In this document: piece by piece, positions 17,192-28,200 of the stretch
Numbering within the stretch: position 1 is the first letter of the stretch
Layout: every line of letters starts with the position of its first letter
Origin: Streptomyces sp. NBC_01233
GTDB taxonomy: Bacteria; Actinomycetota; Actinomycetes; Streptomycetales; Streptomycetaceae
Assembly (NCBI RefSeq): GCF_035989305.1
Contig: NZ_CP108514.1
Span: 6,304,501 to 6,368,500 of the forward strand
Direction of reading: 5' to 3'
Length of the DNA stretch: 64,000 nucleotides
The notes under the pieces: generated by a model
Told to the model about the DNA's origin: nothing
What the model saw: the letters and a program-made list of their open reading frames with translations, nothing else
Database searches by the model: none
Made by a program: the position numbers and the translations under genes

Positions 17192-17416
17192 GCAAGCCTC
17201 TCCTTCTCGTACGACACGGCAGTGCATGTACGCGCCAGGTGCTGCACACCATAGGCCGCAGCGATGTTCCGCGGCTCCGGGATATTGGCGCTGGCGCTGA
17301 GATGTGTCCTAGGCACTGGTGTGCAAGTGCCACCGGATTCTCTGCCCCGGGTCCGGCCCCGCAGCAGCCGGATATGGGGATGCAGGACCTTTAGCCGGGC
17401 CCTACCATCGCAAGGC

Positions 17417-18220
17417 ATGACAAGCATCGACGAGCGGATCAGCGACTTCTACACGGAGTACGACGAGGCGTCCAGGCTGCATGCCACCGCGACGGGCTGC
17501 CTGGAGTTCGAGCGAACCCGGGAGCTGCTGCGCCGACGCTTACCTCCGCCGCCGGCCCGGGTACTGGACGTGGGTGGCGGCCCGGGTACGCACGCCCGCT
17601 GGCTCACCGAGGAAGGCTACGAGGTGCTACTCCTGGACCCCGTGCCGAAGCACGTGGAACAGGCCCGCGCGCACGCGCCGCGGTGTTCGGCCGAGCTCGG
17701 AGACGCCCGCGACCTGGCCCTCTCGGCCCACAGCTTCGACGCGGTCCTGCTCTTGGGCCCGCTGTACCACCTGGCGGACCGCGCGGACCGCCTCAGGGCC
17801 CTCCGGGAGGCTCGCCGGGTCGCAGTACCGGGCGGTCTGGTGGCAGCCGCGGGGATCTCCCGCTACTCCTTGATGCAGGACTACACCGTCAGCGCGGGCC
17901 TGTCCCCGGAGCTGCTGGCCGGTGAGGTCACGCAGGTGGTCCGTACCGGTTCCTATGACGGCAGCAGGGGGTTCACGGTGGTGCACTTTCACACCGCGGC
18001 CGAGCTTGCTCAGGAGGCTGGCGAGGCGGGGCTCAGCGGTGTGAGCGTGCATGGAATCGAGGGCCCGGGGTGGGCGTACGTAGTCGCGGCTGGCCGCTTC
18101 GCGGACCAGGAGGCAGCTGGAGCGCTGCTTGCGGACGCTATCGCGACGGCCCGCCTCGCGGACGAGCACGGCGTCTTCACCGACGCCTCGGCGCACGTCC
18201 TCGCGATCGGCACAGCCTGA
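17417..18220 (+). CDS. SAM-dependent methyltransferase
   Basis: The 267-residue protein has RVLDVGGGPGTHARWL as motif I, VLLLDPVPKHVEQA as motif II and FDAVLLLGPLYHLADRADRLRALREARRVAVPGG towards motif III. It is a class I methyltransferase of the type often annotated as methyltransferase domain protein in Streptomyces. ATG 17417 follows CAAGG. One TTA codon occurs at 17540, so translation may depend on bldA. The substrate is unknown. Confidence 0.7.
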   Translation: MTSIDERISDFYTEYDEASRLHATATGCLEFERTRELLRRRLPPPPARVLDVGGGPGTHARWLTEEGYEVLLLDPVPKHVEQARAHAPRCSAELGDARDLALSAHSFDAVLLLGPLYHLADRADRLRALREARRVAVPGGLVAAAGISRYSLMQDYTVSAGLSPELLAGEVTQVVRTGSYDGSRGFTVVHFHTAAELAQEAGEAGLSGVSVHGIEGPGWAYVVAAGRFADQEAAGALLADAIATARLADEHGVFTDASAHVLAIGTA

Positions 18221-18334
18221 TCGCCTACCTGTTCCAGCGACGCAGCAACATTTCCACCGAGCCGGCCACGCAGGGCGCGGCGCCGGCCTCGCCAGCGCCG
18301 CGCTCCGCTACGCCGCACAACTCTCCCCCGGCCC

Positions 18335-18655
18335 ATGCCGTCGTACTTCGCCTGCTCGTCAACAGCAAGGCAGGACTCGGCGAAGCGGCCGAGACCCCGC
18401 GCGATTGGCCAGGCTCTCGCTGCCGCCGCCAGAGGCGATGACGCTGACCCCACGGCCGGGTACTGCTCCGTGGCCTACATCGAAATGGAAGCCGCGAACT
18501 GCGACGTCCTCCTGGAGCGCCCGGACCAGGCCGTCGAGATTTACTGGGAGAGCCTCAGCCGCTGGCCGGCCGTGCAGGAACGAGACCGAGGCTTGTGCCT
18601 CGCACGCCTTGCCCACCACTCGTTGTCAGACCATGCCCGTACGGTGTCAGCATGA
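18335..18655 (+). pseudogene. Remnant of the C-terminal TPR-like part of an HTH regulator
   Basis: The translated stretch from about 18406 to 18640 (YIEMEAANCDVLLERPDQAV, then ESLSRWPAVQERDRGLCLARLA) resembles the end of long Streptomyces HTH-TPR regulators. No HTH and no proper start precede it. It is therefore a gene fragment. It may be the lost tail of the truncated regulator at 309-815, or the debris of a different paralogue. Confidence 0.5.
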
Positions 18656-18819
18656 CCAACTGACCTCTGGCCATCTTCGCCTTGCTGCCGCCGGGATGCA
18701 GCTCGGTTTCAACGTCTGCTCAACGATCGGATGGTCATGATCAGAGGAGTATGAGCCACGTCACTGGTTACGATTGAGCTGCCGAGGCTGCTCGGCGCCT
18801 GGCCATAGAGAAGGACCCT

Positions 18820-21800
18820 ATGCGCGCCGATGACGTCCAGCCCGGCATCCGCCTGACCGGGCTGACCTCAGGGGCGGTCACCATCGTGGCTGTCACACCG
18901 ATCGGTCACGCCCTGCAAGTCACATTCCGGGATGATCACGGACACTTGTCTGACCAGGTGCTCTTCCCTAATGACATTGCTTCGCTGCAACCAGAGGCGC
19001 CGAAGTCGCGTTGGTCGTTCGACGCCGACCCCGCGCAGTTCCGTCTGGCCTCCGAGGCGCTGCGTATGCGGCACGCAGGCCTGTCCGACCCGATGCTGGC
19101 TGTCGAGACAAGCGACATCGATCCGCTGCCCCACCAGATCCGCGCCGTCTACGGCTCCATGCTGGCCCAGGCCGGCTCCTTGCGTTTCCTGCTCGCGGAC
19201 GATCCGGGCGCCGGAAAGACGATCATGGCCGGTCTGTACCTCAAGGAGTTGCTGCTGCGTGGCGACGTGCAGCGTTGCCTGATCGTCGCCCCTGGCGGGC
19301 TGGTCGAGCAGTGGCAGACCGAACTCGCGGAGAAGTTCGGAATCGAAATGGCGATCCTGACGCGCGACCTCGCGGAGGCCGACCGCGACGGCGACCCGTT
19401 CCGACAGAACCCCATGCTGATCGCGCGCATGGACCAGCTGGCCCGCAACGGAGAGTGGCAGACCGCACTCGCAGAGTCGGAATGGGACCTCATCGTCGTG
19501 GACGAGGCCCACCGCATGAGCGCATCCTGGTTCGGCAACGAGCTCAAGCGCACCCGCCGCTACGAACTGGGCCAGCTCCTCGGCAAGATCACCCGGCACT
19601 TCCTGCTCATGACCGCGACGCCGCACTCTGGGTCGGAAGCCAACTTCCAGACCTTCCTCGCCCTGCTGGACCCCGACCGGTACGACGGCCAGTACCGCCA
19701 GGGCGTGCACTCCACCGACACCACCGGACTGATGCGCCGGATGATCAAGGAGGACCTGCTCACCTTTGAGGGCAAGCCGCTCTTCCCCGAGCGGGTGGCT
19801 GAGACCATCGAGTACACCCTCTCCCCGCAGGAGATGCTCCTGTACGAAGAGGTCACCGAGTACGTACGCACGGAGATGAACAGGGCCGAGCAGGCCGACG
19901 GCAAGCGGCGCACGGTCGGCTTCGCGCTCACGGTCATGCAGCGGCGTCTCGCATCCAGTCCTGAGGCGATCTACCAGTCGATCCGGCGCCGCATCGCCCG
20001 GCTGCGCACCCACCGTGAGCAGACGCTGTCGGGCCCGTTTGTTCCCCCGTCCGAGACGCTGTCGTTCGACCCGGACGACTTCGACTCCGACGAGCTGGGA
20101 GCCGCCGAGCTGGAGCAGTTGGAGAGCGAGGTCCTGGACGCCGCTACCGCTGCGCGCACCGCAGCCGAGCTGGACGCCGAGCTCGCGGTCCTGGCGCGTC
20201 TGGAGGAGATTGCCCAGCAGGTGCGTGCCTCGGGTGAGGACCGCAAGTGGCAGGAGTTGCGTTCCCTCGTCCTCAAAGCTCACGAGGATGGCCTGAGCGG
20301 CGCCCACCACACTCCGCGCAAGCTCATCATCTTCACCGAGCACCGCGACACCCTCGACTACCTCGCAGGCCGCATCACCACCCTGCTGGGCGGCGATGCG
20401 GATGCCGTGCGCACGATCCACGGCGGCACCGCGCGACAGGCGCGGCGGGAGATCCGCACCAAGTTCACCAACGACCCGCGCTGCCACGTCCTGATCGCCA
20501 CCGATGCCGCCGGTGAAGGACTGAACCTTCAGGCCGCGCACCTGATGGTCAACTACGACCTCCCCTGGAACCCCAACCGGATCGAGCAGCGTTTCGGGCG
20601 TATTCACCGCATCGGCCAGCGCGAGGTCTGCCGACTGTGGAACCTCGTGGCTTCCCAGACCAGAGAGGGGCAGGTCTTCCAGCGCCTGCTCACCAAGATC
20701 GAGCAGCAGCGCCGCGCCTACGGCGGCAAGGTCTTCGACGTCCTGGGCGAGAACGCCTTCGCGGATGAGCCACTGCGCGACCTGCTCATGCGAGCCATCC
20801 GCTACGGCGAGCAGCCCGAGGTCCGGGCCTACCTGGACCAGGTCATCGACAAGTCTGTCGCCGACGGGCTTCAGGAGCTGATCAAGGAACGCGCACTGGC
20901 CACTCCGGACATCGGGCTGGAAGAGCTGGCCAAGCTGCGCCGGCAGATGGACGAGGCCCGCGCCCGGCGCATGCAGCCCCACTTCGTGCAGGCCTTCGTC
21001 ATGGAGTCCCTCCGCGCCCTGGGCGGGCGGGCGTCGAAACGGGAGAAGGACCGGTTCGAGCTGACCCAAGTGCCCGCTGCCCTGCGCGAAGGCCGGCGTA
21101 CTGTCAGTCCGCGCTACGCACGCATCACCTTCGAACCCTCGGCCGTGGTGATACCCGGCCGACCGGACGCCGAGCTCGTAGCACCCGGTCATCCGCTGAT
21201 GGACGCGATCATCGCCGAGATCCTGAACAGGTACGGCGACGCCCTGACCCGCGGAGCCACCTTCCTGGACCGGACCATCAGCACCCCCCAGCTCGTGTTC
21301 GCCCTCCTGGAAGAGCTCTCCGACGGACGCGGCACCGCGATCAGCAAGAGGTTCGAGTACGTCTCCGTGCTACCAGACGGAACCGCACAGCCGGCAGGCG
21401 CCGCCCCGTACCTAGACCTGTCCCTGCCGGCAGGTCTGAACCTTGAGCAGCACACCGCACTGGCCCTTGCCGTCAACTCCGAGCTGTCCACGGCCTGGCT
21501 AGCCGAAGGCGTGGAGAAGATCGCCCAGAACTGGGCGATCCAGCACGGTCTGCCCGAGCACCGCGCCGACGTTGCCGCTCGTGTCGTCCCGGCCGTCGAG
21601 CGCACACGCAAACTTGTACGGCAGCGGCTGCTGGCGCAGATGAACTACTGGGACGGCGAGTCGATCAAGCTCGCCGAGGCCCAAGCGGCTGGCAAGAAGG
21701 TTCGCATCTCGCCGGCCACCGCACGTGACCGTGCCCGATCACTGGAGGCCCGGCTCGAACGCCGCCAAGGCGAACTCGACCTCGAAACCCAGGTCAACGT

Positions 21801-22290
21801 GCACCCGCCACAGATCATCAGCGCTGCGCTCGTCCTGCCCGCCGGGTTCATCCCGGGGGCCGCCGGCGAACAGCCGACACCTGGCAGCTTCGCTCTGGAC
21901 ACCACCGTTACCGAGCGCCGGGCCGTCGATGCTGTACTGGCTGCCGAGCGTCGGCTCGGCCGGGATCCTGAGGAGATGGCGCACTCCAATAAGGGCTTCG
22001 ACATCCGTTCCCTCAAGCCCGACGGCCACCTGATCTTCATCGAGGTCAAAGGGCGAGTGCTGGGCGCTGACAACTTCACCGTCACCACCAGCGAGGTCGG
22101 CTACGCCAAGAACGCCGAGCCCGACTACCGGCTCGCCCTGGTCGCCGTCGATCCTGATACCCCTGACGGGTCGAACGATCGGGTCCGCTACGTGCTCAAC
22201 CCCTTCGCTGACCTGGTCTTGGACAAGTACGTCGACGATCTTCGCCGGAAGTGGAAAGCCGAATGGCAGCGCGGCGTCGACCCTCTCTGA
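18820..22290 (+). CDS. SNF2-type helicase with DUF3883-like C-terminus (DISARM DrmD-like)
   Basis: This 1156-residue superfamily 2 helicase has LADDPGAGKT (Walker A, about 125-134), VVDEAHRMS (DEAH, 228-231), LLMTATPHSGS (motif III), and C-lobe motifs ATDAAGEGLNLQ and QRFGRIHRIGQ typical of SNF2/RapA-like enzymes. Near the end, KGFDIRS followed by IFIEVKGR resembles DUF3883, a PD-(D/E)XK-like module. The same architecture occurs in DISARM class 1 DrmD and in predicted defence loci with DUF1156 methylases. AAGGAC precedes ATG 18820. The next gene starts 76 bases downstream. It probably translocates on DNA to recognise or restrict unmodified phage DNA. Confidence 0.85.
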   Translation: MRADDVQPGIRLTGLTSGAVTIVAVTPIGHALQVTFRDDHGHLSDQVLFPNDIASLQPEAPKSRWSFDADPAQFRLASEALRMRHAGLSDPMLAVETSDIDPLPHQIRAVYGSMLAQAGSLRFLLADDPGAGKTIMAGLYLKELLLRGDVQRCLIVAPGGLVEQWQTELAEKFGIEMAILTRDLAEADRDGDPFRQNPMLIARMDQLARNGEWQTALAESEWDLIVVDEAHRMSASWFGNELKRTRRYELGQLLGKITRHFLLMTATPHSGSEANFQTFLALLDPDRYDGQYRQGVHSTDTTGLMRRMIKEDLLTFEGKPLFPERVAETIEYTLSPQEMLLYEEVTEYVRTEMNRAEQADGKRRTVGFALTVMQRRLASSPEAIYQSIRRRIARLRTHREQTLSGPFVPPSETLSFDPDDFDSDELGAAELEQLESEVLDAATAARTAAELDAELAVLARLEEIAQQVRASGEDRKWQELRSLVLKAHEDGLSGAHHTPRKLIIFTEHRDTLDYLAGRITTLLGGDADAVRTIHGGTARQARREIRTKFTNDPRCHVLIATDAAGEGLNLQAAHLMVNYDLPWNPNRIEQRFGRIHRIGQREVCRLWNLVASQTREGQVFQRLLTKIEQQRRAYGGKVFDVLGENAFADEPLRDLLMRAIRYGEQPEVRAYLDQVIDKSVADGLQELIKERALATPDIGLEELAKLRRQMDEARARRMQPHFVQAFVMESLRALGGRASKREKDRFELTQVPAALREGRRTVSPRYARITFEPSAVVIPGRPDAELVAPGHPLMDAIIAEILNRYGDALTRGATFLDRTISTPQLVFALLEELSDGRGTAISKRFEYVSVLPDGTAQPAGAAPYLDLSLPAGLNLEQHTALALAVNSELSTAWLAEGVEKIAQNWAIQHGLPEHRADVAARVVPAVERTRKLVRQRLLAQMNYWDGESIKLAEAQAAGKKVRISPATARDRARSLEARLERRQGELDLETQVNVHPPQIISAALVLPAGFIPGAAGEQPTPGSFALDTTVTERRAVDAVLAAERRLGRDPEEMAHSNKGFDIRSLKPDGHLIFIEVKGRVLGADNFTVTTSEVGYAKNAEPDYRLALVAVDPDTPDGSNDRVRYVLNPFADLVLDKYVDDLRRKWKAEWQRGVDPL

Positions 22291-22366
22291 CGTACGCAAA
22301 AATGCTTCACATGCTTGAACGTCACCCGAGGCACGATTCGGGCCTCTCGGAATCTAAAGTGAACAG

Positions 22367-25228
22367 GTGAATACCGCAGTGCAGCCCGGAACGCCGTCAG
22401 GTTCTGTCCCTCGACGCAAGCTCATCGAAGTCTCCCTCCCGCTGGAGGACATCAACGCCGAGTCGGCCCGAGAGAAGTCGATCCGCCATGGACACCCCTC
22501 CACGCTGCACCTGTGGTGGGCCCGCCGCCCCCTGGCCGCGGCTCGCGCCGTGCTGTTCGCCCAGCTTGTCGACGACCCGTCTTCGCATCCCGAGGTGTTC
22601 CCCACAGAGGGGGAACAGAAGAAGGAGCGCGAGCGCCTGCACGGAATCATCCGACGTCTGGTGGTTTGGGAGAACAGCAACGACGAAGGCTTGTACCGCG
22701 AGGCGCGCGAGGAGATCCTCAAGAGCACGGGAGGGAACCCGCCGGCGATCCTGGACCCGTTCGCGGGCGGCGGCACGATCCCGTTGGAGGCGCAGCGCCT
22801 GGGGCTGGAGGCTCACGCCAGCGACCTCAACCCGGTGCCAGTACTGATCAACAAGGCCCTCATCGAGATCCCGCCGAAGTTCGCGGGACAGCCGCCCGTC
22901 TTCCCGGGGGCTGCGGAGAGTCGGTTGGGGGCATGGCCGCGCGCTACAGGTCTGGCAGAGGACGTGCGTCGCTACGGCGCGTGGATGCGTGAACGGGCCC
23001 AGGAGCGTATCGGACACCTGTATCCCAAGGCGGAGGTGCCTGTGCTGGGACACGATGGCGAGCCCACAGGGAAGACCACCGAAGGCACCGTCATCGCTTG
23101 GATCTGGGCCCGGACGCTGGCCTGCCCGAACCCGGCTTGCGGCATTCAAATGCCACTGGTGCGTTCTTGGTGGCTGGGCAAGAAGAGGGGCAAGGAGGCG
23201 TACGTTGTCCCCACGGTAGTAGATGAGGCTGCGGCATCCGGCGGACGGCGCGTAGAGTTCAGCATTGGGCACAACCCGAAGCAAGCCCCCACGAAAACGA
23301 ACGACGGAACCATGACGACAGGCAGAGGCGCCACATGCGTCGCCTGTGGAGGGTTCGTCACTTTGGCAGCTATCCGCTCTGAAGGAGCTGCCGGCCGGAT
23401 TGGCGCCCAACTGCTCGCCACCGTCACAGAGGGCTACCGTCGCCGCGTTTACCTTGCTCCAGATGAGAAGCATGCGCAGGCGGCGAATATCCCACGACCG
23501 GCCAATACGCCCTCCGGTTCCATTGCGACGAACCCGCGTTGGTTCTCTCCCCCGCAGTACGGATTGACCGAGTTCTCCGATCTGTTCACAGCCCGGCAGC
23601 TTGCGACACTCATGACTCTCGGCGATCTCGTTGGTGAGGCTCGAGAGCAGTTGGTTACCGACGCCGTCGCGGCAGGTCTCCCCCGTGGTGGATCTTTGAC
23701 TGATGGTGGAACTGGCGCCGAGGCCTACGCTGACGCAGTAGCAACATATCTCGGGATGGCGGCAAGCCGCCTTTCTGACTACTGCGGAACCATCTCTACC
23801 TGGATGCCCGACCCGAAGAATGAAGGCATTCGAAATACATTCGCCCGCCAGGCGCTCCCCATGACTTGGGACTTCGCCGAGGTGAATCCATTCAGCGAGT
23901 CTTCCGGAAACCTCGGGTTTATGCTTCGCGGTATCACTCGTGTACTCGACGAGCTCCCTGCGCACAATGAGGGACGTGCAAGGCAAGCCGACGCTGCGAG
24001 TCGTGATTACACGAATCTCCTAATTGCTACCGACCCGCCTTACTACGACAACATCGGGTACTCGGACCTCTCCGACTACTTCTACGTTTGGCTGCGCCGT
24101 TCCTTGCGCGACATCCACCCGGACCTGTTCGGCACGATGCTCGTCCCGAAGGCAGAAGAACTCGTCGCCAACCCATACCGCCACGGAGGGAAGGAGAGTG
24201 CAGAGAAGTTCTTCGAGGATGGTTTCCAGCACGTCTTCGCCCGTGCGCGGCAGACAGCCTCGTCGGACTACCCGATCACCATCTTCTACGCCTTCAAACA
24301 GGCAGAGCTGGAGAAGGAGGGGGTTGCTTCCACAGGATGGTCTACTTTCCTGGAGGGCATGGTCCGTAGCGGCTGGGCCATCACCGCGACGTGGCCCGTT
24401 CGCTCGGAGCGTGGCGGGCGAATGATCTCTGTGGGGACGAACGCTCTCGCCTCTTCGATCGTGTTGGCTCTCCGCCCCCGTGAGACAACCGCCCCTGCGA
24501 CGGACCGAACAGGGTTCCTGGCTGCGCTGCATGCCGATCTGGACGAGGCACTGCCTCGTATCCGTGAGGGCGCGATCGCCCCGGCGGACCTGAGGCAGAC
24601 GATCCTCGGCCCTGGTATGGCGGTGTTCTCCCGCTTCTCCCGGGTGCTGGAGGATGACGGCTCCACGATGTCGGTGAAGACCGCGCTGGCCCTGATCAAC
24701 CAGACTTTCGACGCGTTGCAGAACGAGCATGACGCCGAACTGGACGCCGACAGCCGGTTCTGCCTGGACTGGTTCCGTTCCTACGGCTGGGACACGCGCC
24801 CCTACGGTGACGCCGAGTCGCTGGCCGTGCCGCTGGGCCTGTCTGTGGACGGGATCGCCCGCGGCGGAACTCTCACCTCCGGCGCCGGCAAGGTCGCGCT
24901 GATCAAGCCGCAGGACCTCGACCCCCGGTGGAATCCGGCTCACGACGACCGGCTGTCGCTCTGGGAGGTCACCTGCCACCTGGCACGCGCGTACGCGACC
25001 GAGGGGCGCGAGGAGGCCGCCAGGCTCATGGCCGAGGTGAAGGGGAGGGTGGACCTGGACGAGGTCAACCGCCTGGCCACGCGCCTGTACGAGCTGATGG
25101 AGTCTCAGGACTCCTCGACCGCTGGCCTGTTCAATGGGCTCGGTGGTGCGTGGGCCGATGTCTCCGCGACGTCGACCACGATCCGCCCGGCCGCTGTGGC
25201 CGAGATGCTCTTTGGGGAGGAGATCTGA
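22367..25228 (+). CDS. DUF1156 DNA methyltransferase (adenine-type)
   Basis: The 953-residue protein starts with a DUF1156 segment (KLIEVSLPLEDINAESAREKSIRHGHPS, within residues 18-45). DPFAGGG (130-136) is the SAM-binding motif and DPPYYDN (about 556-562) is the catalytic NPPY-type motif of amino-group DNA methyltransferases. A CPNPACG knuckle lies between them. The order of motifs is that of a gamma-like class with a large insert. It probably modifies host DNA so that the partner helicase/ATPase does not attack it. GTG 22367 has only a weak ribosome site. Its stop overlaps the ATPase start. Confidence 0.85.
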   Translation: MNTAVQPGTPSGSVPRRKLIEVSLPLEDINAESAREKSIRHGHPSTLHLWWARRPLAAARAVLFAQLVDDPSSHPEVFPTEGEQKKERERLHGIIRRLVVWENSNDEGLYREAREEILKSTGGNPPAILDPFAGGGTIPLEAQRLGLEAHASDLNPVPVLINKALIEIPPKFAGQPPVFPGAAESRLGAWPRATGLAEDVRRYGAWMRERAQERIGHLYPKAEVPVLGHDGEPTGKTTEGTVIAWIWARTLACPNPACGIQMPLVRSWWLGKKRGKEAYVVPTVVDEAAASGGRRVEFSIGHNPKQAPTKTNDGTMTTGRGATCVACGGFVTLAAIRSEGAAGRIGAQLLATVTEGYRRRVYLAPDEKHAQAANIPRPANTPSGSIATNPRWFSPPQYGLTEFSDLFTARQLATLMTLGDLVGEAREQLVTDAVAAGLPRGGSLTDGGTGAEAYADAVATYLGMAASRLSDYCGTISTWMPDPKNEGIRNTFARQALPMTWDFAEVNPFSESSGNLGFMLRGITRVLDELPAHNEGRARQADAASRDYTNLLIATDPPYYDNIGYSDLSDYFYVWLRRSLRDIHPDLFGTMLVPKAEELVANPYRHGGKESAEKFFEDGFQHVFARARQTASSDYPITIFYAFKQAELEKEGVASTGWSTFLEGMVRSGWAITATWPVRSERGGRMISVGTNALASSIVLALRPRETTAPATDRTGFLAALHADLDEALPRIREGAIAPADLRQTILGPGMAVFSRFSRVLEDDGSTMSVKTALALINQTFDALQNEHDAELDADSRFCLDWFRSYGWDTRPYGDAESLAVPLGLSVDGIARGGTLTSGAGKVALIKPQDLDPRWNPAHDDRLSLWEVTCHLARAYATEGREEAARLMAEVKGRVDLDEVNRLATRLYELMESQDSSTAGLFNGLGGAWADVSATSTTIRPAAVAEMLFGEEI

Positions 25229-28200
25229 TGGCGTTGACGAACAATGAGAAGGTACTGCGCAGCTTCGACCAGCTGCTTGAGGGCATGCGGCCGTGGGTCG
25301 ACATGCGTATGTCCGCGCAGGCTCCGGCCGGCAAGGACTGGATGGAGCTGATCGCCGCTGAGGACGTGGCGAAGTTCGGCACAGCCAAGACGTATTCGCA
25401 GGACGACGTGCGGTTCCTGCTGCGCATCGTGACGGAGAGGTGGAAGGTCTTCGAGAAGGACCTCTCGCGCCCGCAGTCCGCGTTGGCCTCTGAGCTGCGG
25501 GAGACGGCGAACGCAGCTCACCACGGGCAGAAGTTCTCCTCGGACGACACCTATCGTGCGCTGGACACGATCGAACGTCTCCTGACGGTGATCGGTGCCG
25601 CTGACGAGGCCGATGTGGTCGCGAAGATGCGCATGGAGCACCAGCGGGAGGTCTTCGAGAAGCAGACCCGCAACCGGCTGATGCGTGAGGCGCAGGCGGT
25701 CAAGGTCGCCGGCGTGCAGGCCGGTACGGCGATCAAGCCGTGGCGTGAGGTCATCCGGCCGCACGCCGACGTGATCCGTGGGCAGTTCTCCGCCGCGGAG
25801 TTCGCTGCCGACCTGTACGCGGTGGCCCACGGCTACACCGCGGCGCCGGAGTATCTGAACCCGGCTGAGTTCTTCTCCCGTACCTACCTCACCAGTGGTC
25901 TGTCCGACCTGCTGACCCGTGCGCTCAAGCGTCTCTCCGGGGACGCAGGGGCGAGCCCGGTGATAAATCTGCAGACCCAGTTCGGTGGCGGTAAGACGCA
26001 CTCGATGCTGGCTCTATACCACCTGTTCTCCGAGGGCCTGGCCACGAGCGCACTGTCTCAGGCCGTGCAGGACGTCGTGCATAACGCACTGCCCACAACC
26101 GAAGGCGACCCGCTGAGGTCGCTGGACGTACAGCGGGTCACATTGGTGGGCACCAAGCTCTCCCCGAGCCAGCCGATCGTCAAGGACGACGGCACGCACG
26201 TGCGCACGATCTGGGGGGAGCTGGCCTGGCAGCTCGGAGGCCGCGAGGCGTTCGACCGCGTTGCGATGGCGGATGCGACCGGCACCGATCCTGGCGACGC
26301 GCTGGACGCCGTCGTGCGCGACGTCGTCGCCGGCGGCAAGAGCGTGCTGATCCTGATCGACGAGTGGGTGGCCTACGCCCGCCAGCTCGTGGGGCGCGAA
26401 GACCTGCCTGGCGGATCCTTCGCCACGCAGCACACCTTCGCCCAGCACCTGACCGAGATGGCCAAGTCCATCCCGGGCACCATGCTCGTGGTCTCCATCC
26501 CCGCCTCCGACTCTCTGGACAACGGAGGCGGCGGCTCGGCGCTGGAGGTGGGTGGCCCCAACGGGCACGTCGCTCTGGAGACCCTGCAGCACACCATCGG
26601 TCGCAACGCCGACGACTGGCGGCCGGCCAACAACATCGAGTCCTTCGAGATCGTGCGCCGGCGCCTGTTCGAAGAACCCGACGCCGTGGCCCTGGCGGAC
26701 ATCTCTGCCGTGGCCAAGCAGTACGTGAAGTATTACCAGGAGAACACCGGGTTCTTCCCGCGTGAGACGACCACCGGCGAGTACGAGCAGCGCATCCGGG
26801 CGGCGTACCCGATCCATCCCGAGTTGTTCGACCGGCTCTACGAGGACTGGTCGGCGCTGCCGAAGTTCCAGCGCACCCGCGGTGTGCTGCGTCTGATGAG
26901 CGTGGTCATCAACTCGTTGTGGGCCGCCAATGACACCACGCCGCTCATCACGCCCGGCGCGGTGCCCGTCCATGACACCCAGGTTTTCAGCGAGATCACC
27001 AAGTATCTCGACGACAACTGGAAGCCGGTCGTGGACAAGGATGTCGATGGCGAAGGCGCCACCCCGGTTCAGATCGACCGCGAGCGTCCGTCGTTTGGAC
27101 AGCGAGCGCTCACCAGGCGTGTCGCCCGGTCGGTGTTCATCGCGACCGTCCCTACGCTGCGCTCGGCTCACAAGGGCGTGGACATCCAGCATCTCCGCCT
27201 GGGCACTGCGGTGCCCGGCGACGTCATCAACCACATCGGTGACGCCCGCGCACTGCTGGGGCAGCGTGCCACGTACTTCTATGAAGACGGTGACCGCTCC
27301 TGGTACGACCTGGCGGCTTCCGTCTCCCGGGTGGCAGCCGACCGGGCCGCCGGCTACAGCGAGGCCGACGTGCACGCCACGATCGTCGAACGCCTCAAGG
27401 CCGTGGGGAAGGCTCCCAAGGCCTCCTTCGGTGCCGTGTATGCCGCGCCTCTCGACACCGGGGACATCCCAGATTCCGAGGCTCTCAAGCTCGTGTTCCT
27501 GCACCCGAAGTTCACCTGGGGCAAAGAGGCCTCCACCGCCACGGACTTCGCCGAGCGTCTCCTGCGGGAGGCCGGTAATGGGCAGCGACAGCGGCGCAAC
27601 ATGCTGGTCATGGTCGCCGCAGATCGCGAAACCTACCCCGAACTCGACGGCGTAGTACGGGAGTACCGGGCCTGGCAGTCCATCGCCGACGAGGCAGACG
27701 AGCTCGAACTCAGCGCCCAGCAGCGCAAGCAGTCCATCACCCGCGCCCGCCAGTTGAATGCGGCCGTCGACGACCGTGTCCGTGCCGCCTTCACCGCCGC
27801 GCTGATTCCGATCGAGCTGCCCGGCCAGAAGCCGACAATCTCCTTCACCCGTGTCGCCAAGGATGGCGGTTCCCTGGCCGAGCGCGTCACCGCTGCGCTC
27901 AAGGCCAAGGGGTGGATCACCCCACTCCTGGGGGCCACGCTCGTGCGCATGGCTCTCGAAGGCGCACTGGCCAACGCCTGGAGCAAGGGTCACGTGCGGT
28001 TCGGCGACCTGTGGTCCTGGTACACCCAGTACCCGTACCTGAAGCGCCTGCCCAACCGGCAGGTACTTGAGCAGGCCGTACTCAGCGCTGCCGATGTCCT
28101 CCTGTGGCAGCAGGACGCCTTCGCCCTCGCCGATGGCTACGACGAGGCCAACGACGAGTACCAGAACCTGTGGATCCATGGGGACAAGCCCGAGCCCGGT

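Noticed and set aside
18751..18777. Eight-codon upstream frame before the helicase gene
   Set aside because: GAGGAG lies only one base from the ATG, too close for a ribosome site, and such short frames are common by chance.
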